Positions 51,730 to 59,302 of a stretch of DNA of 64,000 bases are shown here, one piece after another. Below the pieces are notes generated by a model. It made no database searches. It was not told where the DNA came from and saw only the letters and a list, made by a program, of their open reading frames with translations. The DNA is from an uncultured Oscillospiraceae bacterium. Lineage in GTDB: Bacteria > Bacillota > Clostridia > Oscillospirales > Ruminococcaceae. The position numbers and the translations under genes were made by a program. The stretch is from the NCBI GenBank assembly GCA_934466455.1, contig CAKSLF010000008.1, positions 1 through 64,000 of the forward strand, read 5' to 3'. How positions within the stretch are numbered: position 1 is the first letter of the stretch; each line of letters opens with the position of its first letter.

Positions 51730-54405
51730 ATGGCAGAAAAAAAGACGACAAAAAGTAAAAAAACAACAAAAAAAGCGCAGGAGGCGGCAAACCAGCGTCA
51801 GCTCTATGCAATTTTGTTTTTTGCGCTGGGAATAATTTTTACCGCCCTTGCCCTTGTTAAAGGCGAAAGCCTCTGGCAGTCGCTGCATTACATAATTTTC
51901 GGACTTTTCGGTTGGTGCGCATATCTTATCGGACCGGTTTTTATTTATCTTGCAATAATGAATACCATGGAACGCCCAACCTTTTCCACTGCCGCTCAGG
52001 GGTGGGAAAGTCTTGCCCTCGTCCTCCTTTTAAGCGGCATTACCACCGTTTTTACGGAGAAAATGGAGCTTTCCGGCGGCGTTTTTACAAAAATAGGGCA
52101 GCTTTTTGAATACGGAAAGGAGCTTGTCGGCGGCGGGGTGCTTTCCGTTGTGTTCGGCGTTTCCGGGCTTGCCATTATGGGAAGAACGGGCGCAATAATC
52201 GTTGGGCTTGTCCTTATTTTTGCAATGCTGCTGCTTATCACGGGTACGACCCTGCGGGGTATTGCCGACGGAACAAAAAAGGTCGGCGAAAAGGTAAAAA
52301 CCGTATACAGCGAACAGGTTGAGCAGCACCGTGCGGCGGAACAAAGCCGCCGTGACAATATCCAAATAGACATACCGCTGGATTCCGAGCCGGTTAAATA
52401 TCAAAACGAAAATACGGGTGCGGCGGTTCGCCGCTCCAAGGAAAAGCTGCTCGGAAAATCCGAGCAGCAAAAAACCTCCGAACAGCCGAGGAGCGATATT
52501 GATATTCCTCTGCCATGGGAGGATAATTCCGCAAAGCCTGCCGCAGTTACTGCCGTTCCCCAACAAAAACCCGCCGTTGCCGCCGCCGAGCCGATACACG
52601 GCTTTAATGCGGTCCCGGTCGGAGAGGCTTCTTCAAAAAAATTGCCGCAGGACGATTTGGACAGCGTGATAAACGGTTTTAAGCCGGCAAAAAAAGCCCC
52701 GGGCCCGGAGGAATCGGCAGCCATAAAGAAAGAAATGGAAAACGCAAAGCCCACCGAGGAACAAATGGAGGACGCAAAAAAAGATCCCCAGCTCGAGGCT
52801 TTGATAAACCGTGCAATGCAAAACGACGCCGCAAACTCAAAGGACAAAAAGCAGCAGAACCAGCAGATTGCGGCGGCGGAACAGCAGCGCATAACCGAGA
52901 TTATGGAGGACATAGAGATTCCTCCGTACACCTTCCCGACTGTAAATCTGCTTAAAGATATTCCCCATACAGATTCCGCCGACATCACCGAGGAGCTTAG
53001 AAACAACGCCGATTTGCTTGTTAATACCCTCCAAAGCTTCGGCGTGCAGGCAAGGGTAATCGACATAAGCAGGGGACCCGCAGTAACAAGGTACGAGCTT
53101 CAGCCCGGAGCGGGCGTTAAGATAAGCAAAATTGCAGGACTTTCTGACGATATTGCGCTTAATCTTGCGGCGGGCGGAGTCCGCATCGAGGCTCCGATTC
53201 CGAACAAAGCCGCCGTCGGAATAGAGGTGCCGAACCGCAATGTTGATGTTGTAAGCATAAAGGAGCTTATTGATTCCGACGAGTTCCGGAACGCAAAATC
53301 AAGCCTAACCGTTGCCCTCGGCAGAGATATAAGCGGAAGAGTTTCCGTCGCCGACCTTGCAAAAATGCCGCATTTGCTTATTGCAGGCTCAACCGGCTCC
53401 GGTAAATCCGTCTGCATAAATTCAATGATAATTTCCCTTTTATACAAATCCTCTCCGGAGGAGGTCCGCCTGCTTATGGTTGACCCAAAGGTTGTAGAGC
53501 TTGGCATTTATAACGGAATACCGCATCTGCTTGTTCCCGTTGTAACCGACCCAAGAAAAGCAGCCGGTGCGCTTAACTGGGCGGTTTCCGAAATGCTTAA
53601 ACGGTATAAGGCTTTTGCCGAAAACGGAGTTAGAGATATAAAAGGCTATAACGAGCTTGCCGAAACAAGGGAAGACCTTGAAAAAATGCCTAAGGTCGTT
53701 ATAATCATAGACGAGCTTGCCGACCTTATGATGGCTGCGCCCGGCGAGGTTGAGGACGCAATCTGCCGCCTTGCGCAGATGGCTCGTGCGGCGGGGATGC
53801 ACCTTGTTATTGCAACCCAACGCCCCTCCGCAGATGTTATCACCGGTCTTATTAAGGCTAATATTCCAAGCAGAATAGCCTTTGCGGTTTCTTCCTCCAT
53901 AGACAGCCGCATAATTCTTGATACAAGCGGTGCGGAAAAGCTCCTCGGAAGAGGCGATATGCTTTACAGCCCAATCGGCTGCCAAAAGCCAAGCCGCATT
54001 CAGGGCTGCTTTGTAAGCGATAAAGAGGTCGAGGATGTAGTTAAGTTTATTAAGGACGGCGGCACCGCCGCATACGACGAAGAAATTCTTGACGATATAG
54101 AAAAGCTTGCGGCGCAGGAAAAAGGCAAGAAGAACGCAGCCTCCGACCCGGGCGAGGGCGGCGGCTTTGACGATAAGGACGATATGATTTCCGCCGCAAT
54201 CGAATGTGTCGTGGAAATGGGACAGGCTTCAACTTCGCTTTTGCAGCGCAGGCTGAAGCTGGGCTATGCCCGTGCCGCAAGAATAATCGACCAAATGGAG
54301 GAAATGGGGGTCGTGGGTCCTTTTGAGGGCAGCAAGCCCCGCCGGGTGCTTATAACCAAGGAACAGTGGCTTGAAAGAAAACTTGCTTCCGACGGGGAGC
54401 AATGA
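51730..54405 (+). CDS. ftsK: DNA translocase FtsK/SpoIIIE
   Basis: 891 aa. Four N-terminal membrane helices (about 20-185), a long variable linker rich in Lys/Glu/Ala (about 200-400), then the motor: Walker A LIAGSTGSGKSVCINSMI, Walker B VVIIIDELADLMM, IATQRPSADVITGLIKANI, and a C-terminal gamma winged helix (STSLLQRRLKLGYARAARII) that reads orienting DNA sequences. Pumps chromosome through the septum in division and sporulation. GGAG precedes the ATG. Confidence 0.96.
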   Translation: MAEKKTTKSKKTTKKAQEAANQRQLYAILFFALGIIFTALALVKGESLWQSLHYIIFGLFGWCAYLIGPVFIYLAIMNTMERPTFSTAAQGWESLALVLLLSGITTVFTEKMELSGGVFTKIGQLFEYGKELVGGGVLSVVFGVSGLAIMGRTGAIIVGLVLIFAMLLLITGTTLRGIADGTKKVGEKVKTVYSEQVEQHRAAEQSRRDNIQIDIPLDSEPVKYQNENTGAAVRRSKEKLLGKSEQQKTSEQPRSDIDIPLPWEDNSAKPAAVTAVPQQKPAVAAAEPIHGFNAVPVGEASSKKLPQDDLDSVINGFKPAKKAPGPEESAAIKKEMENAKPTEEQMEDAKKDPQLEALINRAMQNDAANSKDKKQQNQQIAAAEQQRITEIMEDIEIPPYTFPTVNLLKDIPHTDSADITEELRNNADLLVNTLQSFGVQARVIDISRGPAVTRYELQPGAGVKISKIAGLSDDIALNLAAGGVRIEAPIPNKAAVGIEVPNRNVDVVSIKELIDSDEFRNAKSSLTVALGRDISGRVSVADLAKMPHLLIAGSTGSGKSVCINSMIISLLYKSSPEEVRLLMVDPKVVELGIYNGIPHLLVPVVTDPRKAAGALNWAVSEMLKRYKAFAENGVRDIKGYNELAETREDLEKMPKVVIIIDELADLMMAAPGEVEDAICRLAQMARAAGMHLVIATQRPSADVITGLIKANIPSRIAFAVSSSIDSRIILDTSGAEKLLGRGDMLYSPIGCQKPSRIQGCFVSDKEVEDVVKFIKDGGTAAYDEEILDDIEKLAAQEKGKKNAASDPGEGGGFDDKDDMISAAIECVVEMGQASTSLLQRRLKLGYARAARIIDQMEEMGVVGPFEGSKPRRVLITKEQWLERKLASDGEQ

Positions 54406-54423
54406 TATAGGGAGGAAAGTGCT

Positions 54424-55326
54424 TTGGGATTTTTCAGCAAGATAAGCGAGGGACTTAAAAAGACGAGGGATTCTCTTGGTCAGCTTTTCGACGGAGTTTT
54501 TTCCGGAGGAAGCGTAAACGACGAGCTTTTTGACGATCTTGAGGAGGCTCTTGTTCTCGGAGATACCGGTGCGGCAACCGCTGCGGCGATCTGCGAGGAG
54601 CTTAGAAAAAAGGCAAAGAAAGAGAATATAACCGACCCCGCCGCAGTTCGGGAAATGATGAAAGAGGTCATTGCGGATATGCTTCGGGGCGGTCAGGAGC
54701 TTGACCTTGAGCACAAGCCCGCAATAATTATGGTAATCGGAGTAAACGGAGCGGGAAAAACCACCACCATAGGAAAAATGGCAAAACGCTTTGAGGACGA
54801 GGGAAAAAAGGTAGTCGTCGCCGCTGCGGATACCTTCCGAGCCGCCGCAATCGAGCAGCTTGAGGTTTGGGCGCAGCGTTCCGGCGCAGAGATAATAAAG
54901 CACGCAGAAGGCTCCGACCCGGCGGCTGTGGTTTTTGACGCAATCGCCGCAGGAAAGGCACGCCATGCGGATATAATAATCTGCGATACGGCGGGGCGGC
55001 TCCATAACAAAAAAGGACTTATGGACGAGCTTGCAAAAATCGGCAGGGTCATCGAGAGAGAAGCCGCAGGCTCCTCTGTGGAAACATTGCTTGTGCTTGA
55101 CGCAACAACGGGGCAAAATGCCCTTAACCAGGCAAGGGAGTTTGGCGCAGCCTGCGGAATAACCGGAATTGTGCTGACAAAGCTTGACGGAACCGCAAGG
55201 GGCGGCGTTGTAATCGGAATAAAACAGGAGCTTGGTATTCCGATAAAGTTTATCGGCGTGGGCGAGCAGGCAGAGGACCTCCAGCCCTTCGACCCGGAGG
55301 CTTTTGCGGCGGCTCTTTTTGAATAA
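54424..55326 (+). CDS. ftsY: Signal recognition particle receptor FtsY
   Basis: 300 aa, TTG start with GGGAGG upstream. Short N domain and GTPase domain: GVNGAGKTTTIGKMA, DTFRAAAIEQLEVWAQRSGA, DTAGRLHNKK and TKLDGTARGG. It lacks the long acidic A domain, as is usual in Clostridia. Docks ribosome-SRP complexes at the membrane. Confidence 0.96.
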   Translation: MGFFSKISEGLKKTRDSLGQLFDGVFSGGSVNDELFDDLEEALVLGDTGAATAAAICEELRKKAKKENITDPAAVREMMKEVIADMLRGGQELDLEHKPAIIMVIGVNGAGKTTTIGKMAKRFEDEGKKVVVAAADTFRAAAIEQLEVWAQRSGAEIIKHAEGSDPAAVVFDAIAAGKARHADIIICDTAGRLHNKKGLMDELAKIGRVIEREAAGSSVETLLVLDATTGQNALNQAREFGAACGITGIVLTKLDGTARGGVVIGIKQELGIPIKFIGVGEQAEDLQPFDPEAFAAALFE

Positions 55327-55344
55327 AGCGTGCATAGGAGTTTT

Positions 55345-55941
55345 ATGGAAGAAATCATAATTGCAACAAAGAACAAGGGTAAAATGGCGGAGTTCAAACG
55401 AATGCTTTTTCCCCTTGGCTATACGGTAATCTCCGCAGAGGAGGCGGGCTTTTCCGCCGAAATCGAAGAAAACGGGGCAACCTTTGCCGAAAATGCCGCA
55501 ATAAAGGCAAGGACGATTTGCAAAGCCTGCAAAAAAGCCGCCATAGGCGACGACAGCGGGCTTTGCGTGGACGCTCTCGGCGGTGCGCCGGGCGTTTACA
55601 GCGCACGCTATGCCGGAAGCGGTCATGATGACGAAGCAAATATAAAAAAGCTGCTCAAAAATATGTGCGATGTTCCAAAGGACGAGCGTTCCGCACATTT
55701 TGAATGTGCCATAGTCTGCGCCTTTCCGGACGGAAGCGAAATCTGCGCAAGGGGTCGCTGCGACGGCAAGATTCTTTATGAAAAGCACGGAAACGGCGGA
55801 TTTGGCTACGACCCGGTTTTCGGCGTTGAGGGCGGGCGCAGCTTTGGCGAGCTTTCGCCGGAGGAAAAGGACAAAATAAGCCACAGAGGAAAGGCACTGA
55901 AAAAACTCTGCGAGCTGCTTGACGCTAAAGAAAAAGCATAA
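55345..55941 (+). CDS. rdgB: XTP/dITP pyrophosphatase (RdgB/HAM1 family)
   Basis: 198 aa. IIATKNKGKMAEF at the N terminus, AIGDDSGLCVDALGGAPGVY and GFGYDPVF are diagnostic. Hydrolyses non-canonical purine triphosphates. TAGGAG precedes the ATG; 18 nt after ftsY. Confidence 0.95.
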   Translation: MEEIIIATKNKGKMAEFKRMLFPLGYTVISAEEAGFSAEIEENGATFAENAAIKARTICKACKKAAIGDDSGLCVDALGGAPGVYSARYAGSGHDDEANIKKLLKNMCDVPKDERSAHFECAIVCAFPDGSEICARGRCDGKILYEKHGNGGFGYDPVFGVEGGRSFGELSPEEKDKISHRGKALKKLCELLDAKEKA

Positions 55942-55953
55942 GGAGAACAAAAA

Positions 55954-56250
55954 ATGATAACTACAAAGCAAAGAGCCTATCTCCGTGGGCTTGCAAACGG
56001 AGCACCGGCAATTCTTCAGGTCGGAAAGGACGGAATTACCCCTGCGCTTGTGCAGAATATTTCCGTTGCCCTTGACGCAAGGGAGCTTGTAAAGGTTTCC
56101 GTTTTGGAAACCGCACCTCTTTCCGCAAAGGAAGCGATCGCCGAGGTTATGGAGGGAATACCCGGTGCGGAGGCTGTTCAGGTAATCGGCAGAAAGTTTG
56201 TGCTGTATAAGAAAAATCCCAAGGAACCTAAAATAGTTCTTCCCGTTTGA
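55954..56250 (+). CDS. yhbY: YhbY family RNA-binding protein
   Basis: 98 aa CRM domain: RAYLRGLANGAPAILQVGKD near the start, and GRKFVLYKKNPKEPK at the end. Associates with pre-50S ribosomes. Located just before nadD as in many Firmicutes. Confidence 0.93.
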   Translation: MITTKQRAYLRGLANGAPAILQVGKDGITPALVQNISVALDARELVKVSVLETAPLSAKEAIAEVMEGIPGAEAVQVIGRKFVLYKKNPKEPKIVLPV

Positions 56251-56261
56251 GGTAAGAATAT

Positions 56262-56861
56262 ATGAGGATAGGAATTTACGGCGGAAGCTTCGACCCGGTT
56301 CATAACGGGCATATAAATGCCGCAAGAAATTTTATGGAGGAGCTTTCTCTGGATAAGATAATTATTGTTCCGGCATATTGCTCTCCGTTCAAAAAAGGAC
56401 TTGCGGTAACGCCTTCACAACACAGGCTCAATATGTGCAATATTGCCTTTGGAAATACCGAAGGGTTCGAGGTTTCCGATGCTGAAATTCTTAGAGCGGA
56501 CGAGGGATATATGTCCGATACCGTTGCACAGATAAGGGAGCAATATCCTGATGCCGAGCTGTTTTTGCTGCTTGGAAGCGACCAGCTTTTGATTTTTCAA
56601 AAATGGCACGCATGGAGCAAAATCACCGACGAGGCAACCGTTGCCGCCGCCGCCCGGACATGGGACGACGATGCGGCGATGGAAGCGGCTGCGGCAGTCC
56701 TTCGCAGCTATGGCGCAGAGGTGATTATTGTTCCCATTGATGTAAAGGAGCTTTCCTCAACCGATGTGCGGGAGGCAGTTCGCCGCGGGGACGACATTTC
56801 CGCAATGGTGCCCCCGGGAGTTGCGGAATATATTTGGGATAACTATCTTTATTACGAATAA
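56262..56861 (+). CDS. nadD: Nicotinate-nucleotide adenylyltransferase
   Basis: 199 aa. GGSFDPVHNGHINAA is the nucleotidyltransferase (H/T)xGH-type motif; LLLGSDQLLIFQKWHAWSKI and ELSSTDVREAV are typical. Makes deamido-NAD. Followed by a lipoprotein gene rather than directly by yqeK. Confidence 0.95.
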   Translation: MRIGIYGGSFDPVHNGHINAARNFMEELSLDKIIIVPAYCSPFKKGLAVTPSQHRLNMCNIAFGNTEGFEVSDAEILRADEGYMSDTVAQIREQYPDAELFLLLGSDQLLIFQKWHAWSKITDEATVAAAARTWDDDAAMEAAAAVLRSYGAEVIIVPIDVKELSSTDVREAVRRGDDISAMVPPGVAEYIWDNYLYYE

Positions 56862-56906
56862 AACCCCGTCCCGAAAAGCCGGGGCAAAAAAACAAGGAGG
56901 CAGACT

Positions 56907-57890
56907 ATGCTCAAAAAAACAGCGGCGGCGTTTTTGGCTGTGCTCATGCTCATAACACTGTGCTCGTGCTCGGGCGCATGGAAGGATGACTATGAGGAGC
57001 TGCTTGATAAAGCAGTCGGAAAAGTTGATGTCGAAAAAGGAATCGAAAATTCCGATACGGAAACCCAGCTTAGGGAACGCCTTGAGGAATACGGCGAGGG
57101 AAACATAATCTGGTTCAACTTCGATGATTTTGACGGCGATGGAACTTATGAGGCTTTTGCTTTTATGGGAAAGGCAACGGCGGAATATATGGACGGCGTT
57201 CTTTGGTATGTAAACGAAAATTACGCTGCGGAGCTTAAAGAAAGCGGAAAATGGCATACGCCGGAGATCGTTACCGCAAACGGAACAAACTTCCTCTTTG
57301 CGGAAAACTACGACGACGGCTTGACCTATGTTTTCGGTACGGAAAACAGCAAGGTTTACGAAACAGCCGTTTCCGGAAGCTTTTCTCATCTGATTTATAC
57401 CGGCGGGCGGGATTTTACCGCAGAATTTACTTCCTACGACTATTATGAGGACGAGGAAAAGGCAAAACAGGAGGAACCGACAACAAAGATATATTGGTTC
57501 TATCTTGAGGACGGCGAATTTCACGAATACGGTGCGGATAACACCCTTCGCCGTGCGGATTTGCGTAAATACCCAACCGGTTCCGCAATTATCGACGAGA
57601 TTTATAAAAGCGGACTTACCGAGGGGCTTTTGAACGAATATTATTCCGGCGCAAGCGAGGAGACCCTAAAGACCATTGCGGACGAGGCGGGCTATTTCCA
57701 AAGCATTATGGCAAGAGAAAACGGAATAATCAACCTAAACTTCTATGGCGCATACGAGGATTGTTTTTATATCACATTTAAGATAAACGGAAGCGATGTT
57801 GAAGTAATCGACCAGGGCAGAGGCTTTTATCTTCCCGCCGCAGTAGAGGCAATAGCCACCTATCCGGTAAAGGAAGCGGCGGACGGCTGA
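56907..57890 (+). CDS. Lipoprotein with EF-hand-like calcium loop
   Basis: 327 aa. Signal peptide with lipobox-like LCSC (Cys21), AAGGAGG before the ATG. Residues about 72-82 read FDDFDGDGTYEAF, a DxDxDG calcium-loop pattern. The rest is extracytoplasmic, rich in acidic and aromatic residues, with no recognised domain. It is inserted between nadD and the yqeK-rsfS gene and ends 1 nt before it, so is likely co-expressed. Confidence 0.7.
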   Translation: MLKKTAAAFLAVLMLITLCSCSGAWKDDYEELLDKAVGKVDVEKGIENSDTETQLRERLEEYGEGNIIWFNFDDFDGDGTYEAFAFMGKATAEYMDGVLWYVNENYAAELKESGKWHTPEIVTANGTNFLFAENYDDGLTYVFGTENSKVYETAVSGSFSHLIYTGGRDFTAEFTSYDYYEDEEKAKQEEPTTKIYWFYLEDGEFHEYGADNTLRRADLRKYPTGSAIIDEIYKSGLTEGLLNEYYSGASEETLKTIADEAGYFQSIMARENGIINLNFYGAYEDCFYITFKINGSDVEVIDQGRGFYLPAAVEAIATYPVKEAADG

Positions 57891-57891
57891 T

Positions 57892-58878
57892 ATGGATACA
57901 AAAAAGTTTTGCAATCTTGGTGAAGAAGAGCTGAAGGCTCTTGTAAAAAGCCTTGTAAACTCCCATAGGTACGAACACTCGCTTAATGTGGCAAAGCGGG
58001 CGGAGCACCTTGCAAAAAAGTACGGAGCAGACCCGGAAAAAGCATATTTTGCCGGCTTGGTCCACGATATTTGCAAGGGAATGTCCGGGGAGGAACAGCT
58101 TGCCCTTATGGCGCAGGGCGGAATAGCTCCGGATGAGGATATGCTCAAATCCCCGGCGGTTTGGCATTCCGCAGCAGGCTCCGTCTATATACAAAAGCAG
58201 CTTGCCGTCGCCGACGGGGATATAATAAACGCCGTGCGCTATCATACAACCGGAAGAGCGGGTATGAGCCTTCTTGAAAAGGTGATATATATAGCCGACC
58301 TTACAAGCGATGACAGAAGCTATCCGGACGCAGCCTATGTTCGCCGCCTTGGGGAAATAAGCTTGGAGCAATGCATGGCTTTTTCCTGCCGCTGGATAGA
58401 AAACGATGTTAAAAGCCGGGGTCTTCCTCCGGGAAAAGATACCGAGGCACTTGTTAAAGAATGTGAAAATATAAAAATAAACTATACAAAAGACGATTTT
58501 GAGAAAGGAAGCTACACTATGGAATCAAAAGAGCTTGCACTTAAAATAGCAAAAATACTCGACAACAAAAAGGCAAAGGACATTCGCGTGCTCAAAATCT
58601 GCGATGTAAGCAGCATCGGCGATTATTTTGTAATCTGCTCCGCAAGCAACAAAAGCCATGTACAGTCCCTCTCCGACGAGGTTGATTTTACCCTTGGTCA
58701 TGAATACGGAATAAAGCCGAAGAGGGTTGAGGGATACTCCTCCGCAAGCTGGATTTTGATGGATTACAGCGATGTTATAGTTCATATTTTCCATGACGAA
58801 ACAAGGGAATTTTATTCTCTTGAACGCCTTTGGAGCGACGCAAAAATCGAAGAGCTTGATTTTGACGAAGAAAAATAA
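57892..58878 (+). CDS. YqeK HD-domain hydrolase fused to ribosome silencing factor RsfS
   Basis: 328 aa in one continuous frame. Residues 1-205 are YqeK: HRYEHSLNVAKRAEHL, GLVHDICKG (HD) and RYHTTG, a metal-dependent Ap4A hydrolase. Residues 210-328 are a complete RsfS: MESKELALKIAKILDNKKA, GDYFVICSASNKSHVQSLSD and VVHIF-like core, which blocks subunit joining via L14. An internal ATG at 58519 has AAAGGAAG about 8 nt upstream, so free RsfS may also be made. Normally these are two adjacent genes after nadD. Confidence 0.88.
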   Translation: MDTKKFCNLGEEELKALVKSLVNSHRYEHSLNVAKRAEHLAKKYGADPEKAYFAGLVHDICKGMSGEEQLALMAQGGIAPDEDMLKSPAVWHSAAGSVYIQKQLAVADGDIINAVRYHTTGRAGMSLLEKVIYIADLTSDDRSYPDAAYVRRLGEISLEQCMAFSCRWIENDVKSRGLPPGKDTEALVKECENIKINYTKDDFEKGSYTMESKELALKIAKILDNKKAKDIRVLKICDVSSIGDYFVICSASNKSHVQSLSDEVDFTLGHEYGIKPKRVEGYSSASWILMDYSDVIVHIFHDETREFYSLERLWSDAKIEELDFDEEK

Positions 58879-58896
58879 ATTTTTTGCCGTTTGCGC

Positions 58897-58924
58897 TTGA
58901 CAAGCGCAGCAAAAAGTTGATAAT
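58897..58924 (+). promoter_or_regulatory. Promoter of the leuS T-box transcript
   Basis: TTGACA (58897-58902), 16-bp spacer, GATAAT (58919-58924). The -35 sits at the centre of a perfect inverted repeat TGCGCTT-GAC-AAGCGCA. Confidence 0.65.
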
Positions 58925-58955
58925 ATAGATACATATTTTATATAATCAAAAAGCT

Positions 58956-59221
58956 ATGACGGAAATAAGTAGCGCAAATTCCCGCTTTTTTTCAAAAAGC
59001 AGAGAGCTGCGGTTTGGTGCGACGCAGCAGGCGGCTTTGCGGCGAACTCCTTCCCGAGCTTCCGCAGGAACACGCTTTTTTTCGGCGTAAGTAAAAGCGG
59101 ACGGTTTCGCCGCCGTTATACGGTAAGAGGAGCTTTGGGGCGTATTCCGCCAACGAAAGTGGTACCGCGAGAAAAAATTTTTTCCCGTCTTTCGATATTT
59201 TTCGAGGGACGGGATTTTTTT
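58956..59221 (+). promoter_or_regulatory. T-box leader (leucine) with terminator
   Basis: 5' GACGGAAATAAGTAGCG, Stem I features AGAGAGCTGCGG and GGTGCGACGC, candidate specifier CTC (Leu) at 59047-59049 within GAACTCC, and the T-box core AAAGTGGTACCGCGAG at 59155-59170. The TGGT would pair with an ACCA tRNA end, matching discriminator A of the tRNA-Leu in this window. The terminator pairs 59183-59195 with 59202-59214 and ends in a T-run. Uncharged tRNA-Leu should promote read-through into leuS. Confidence 0.93.
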
Positions 59222-59302
59222 GCAAAAAGGGAGTAAGCCGCAAGGCTGCGCTCCGCTTTCCATACTAAGCTATAAATTTTAATTAAAATACAGGAGGAAA
59301 AA

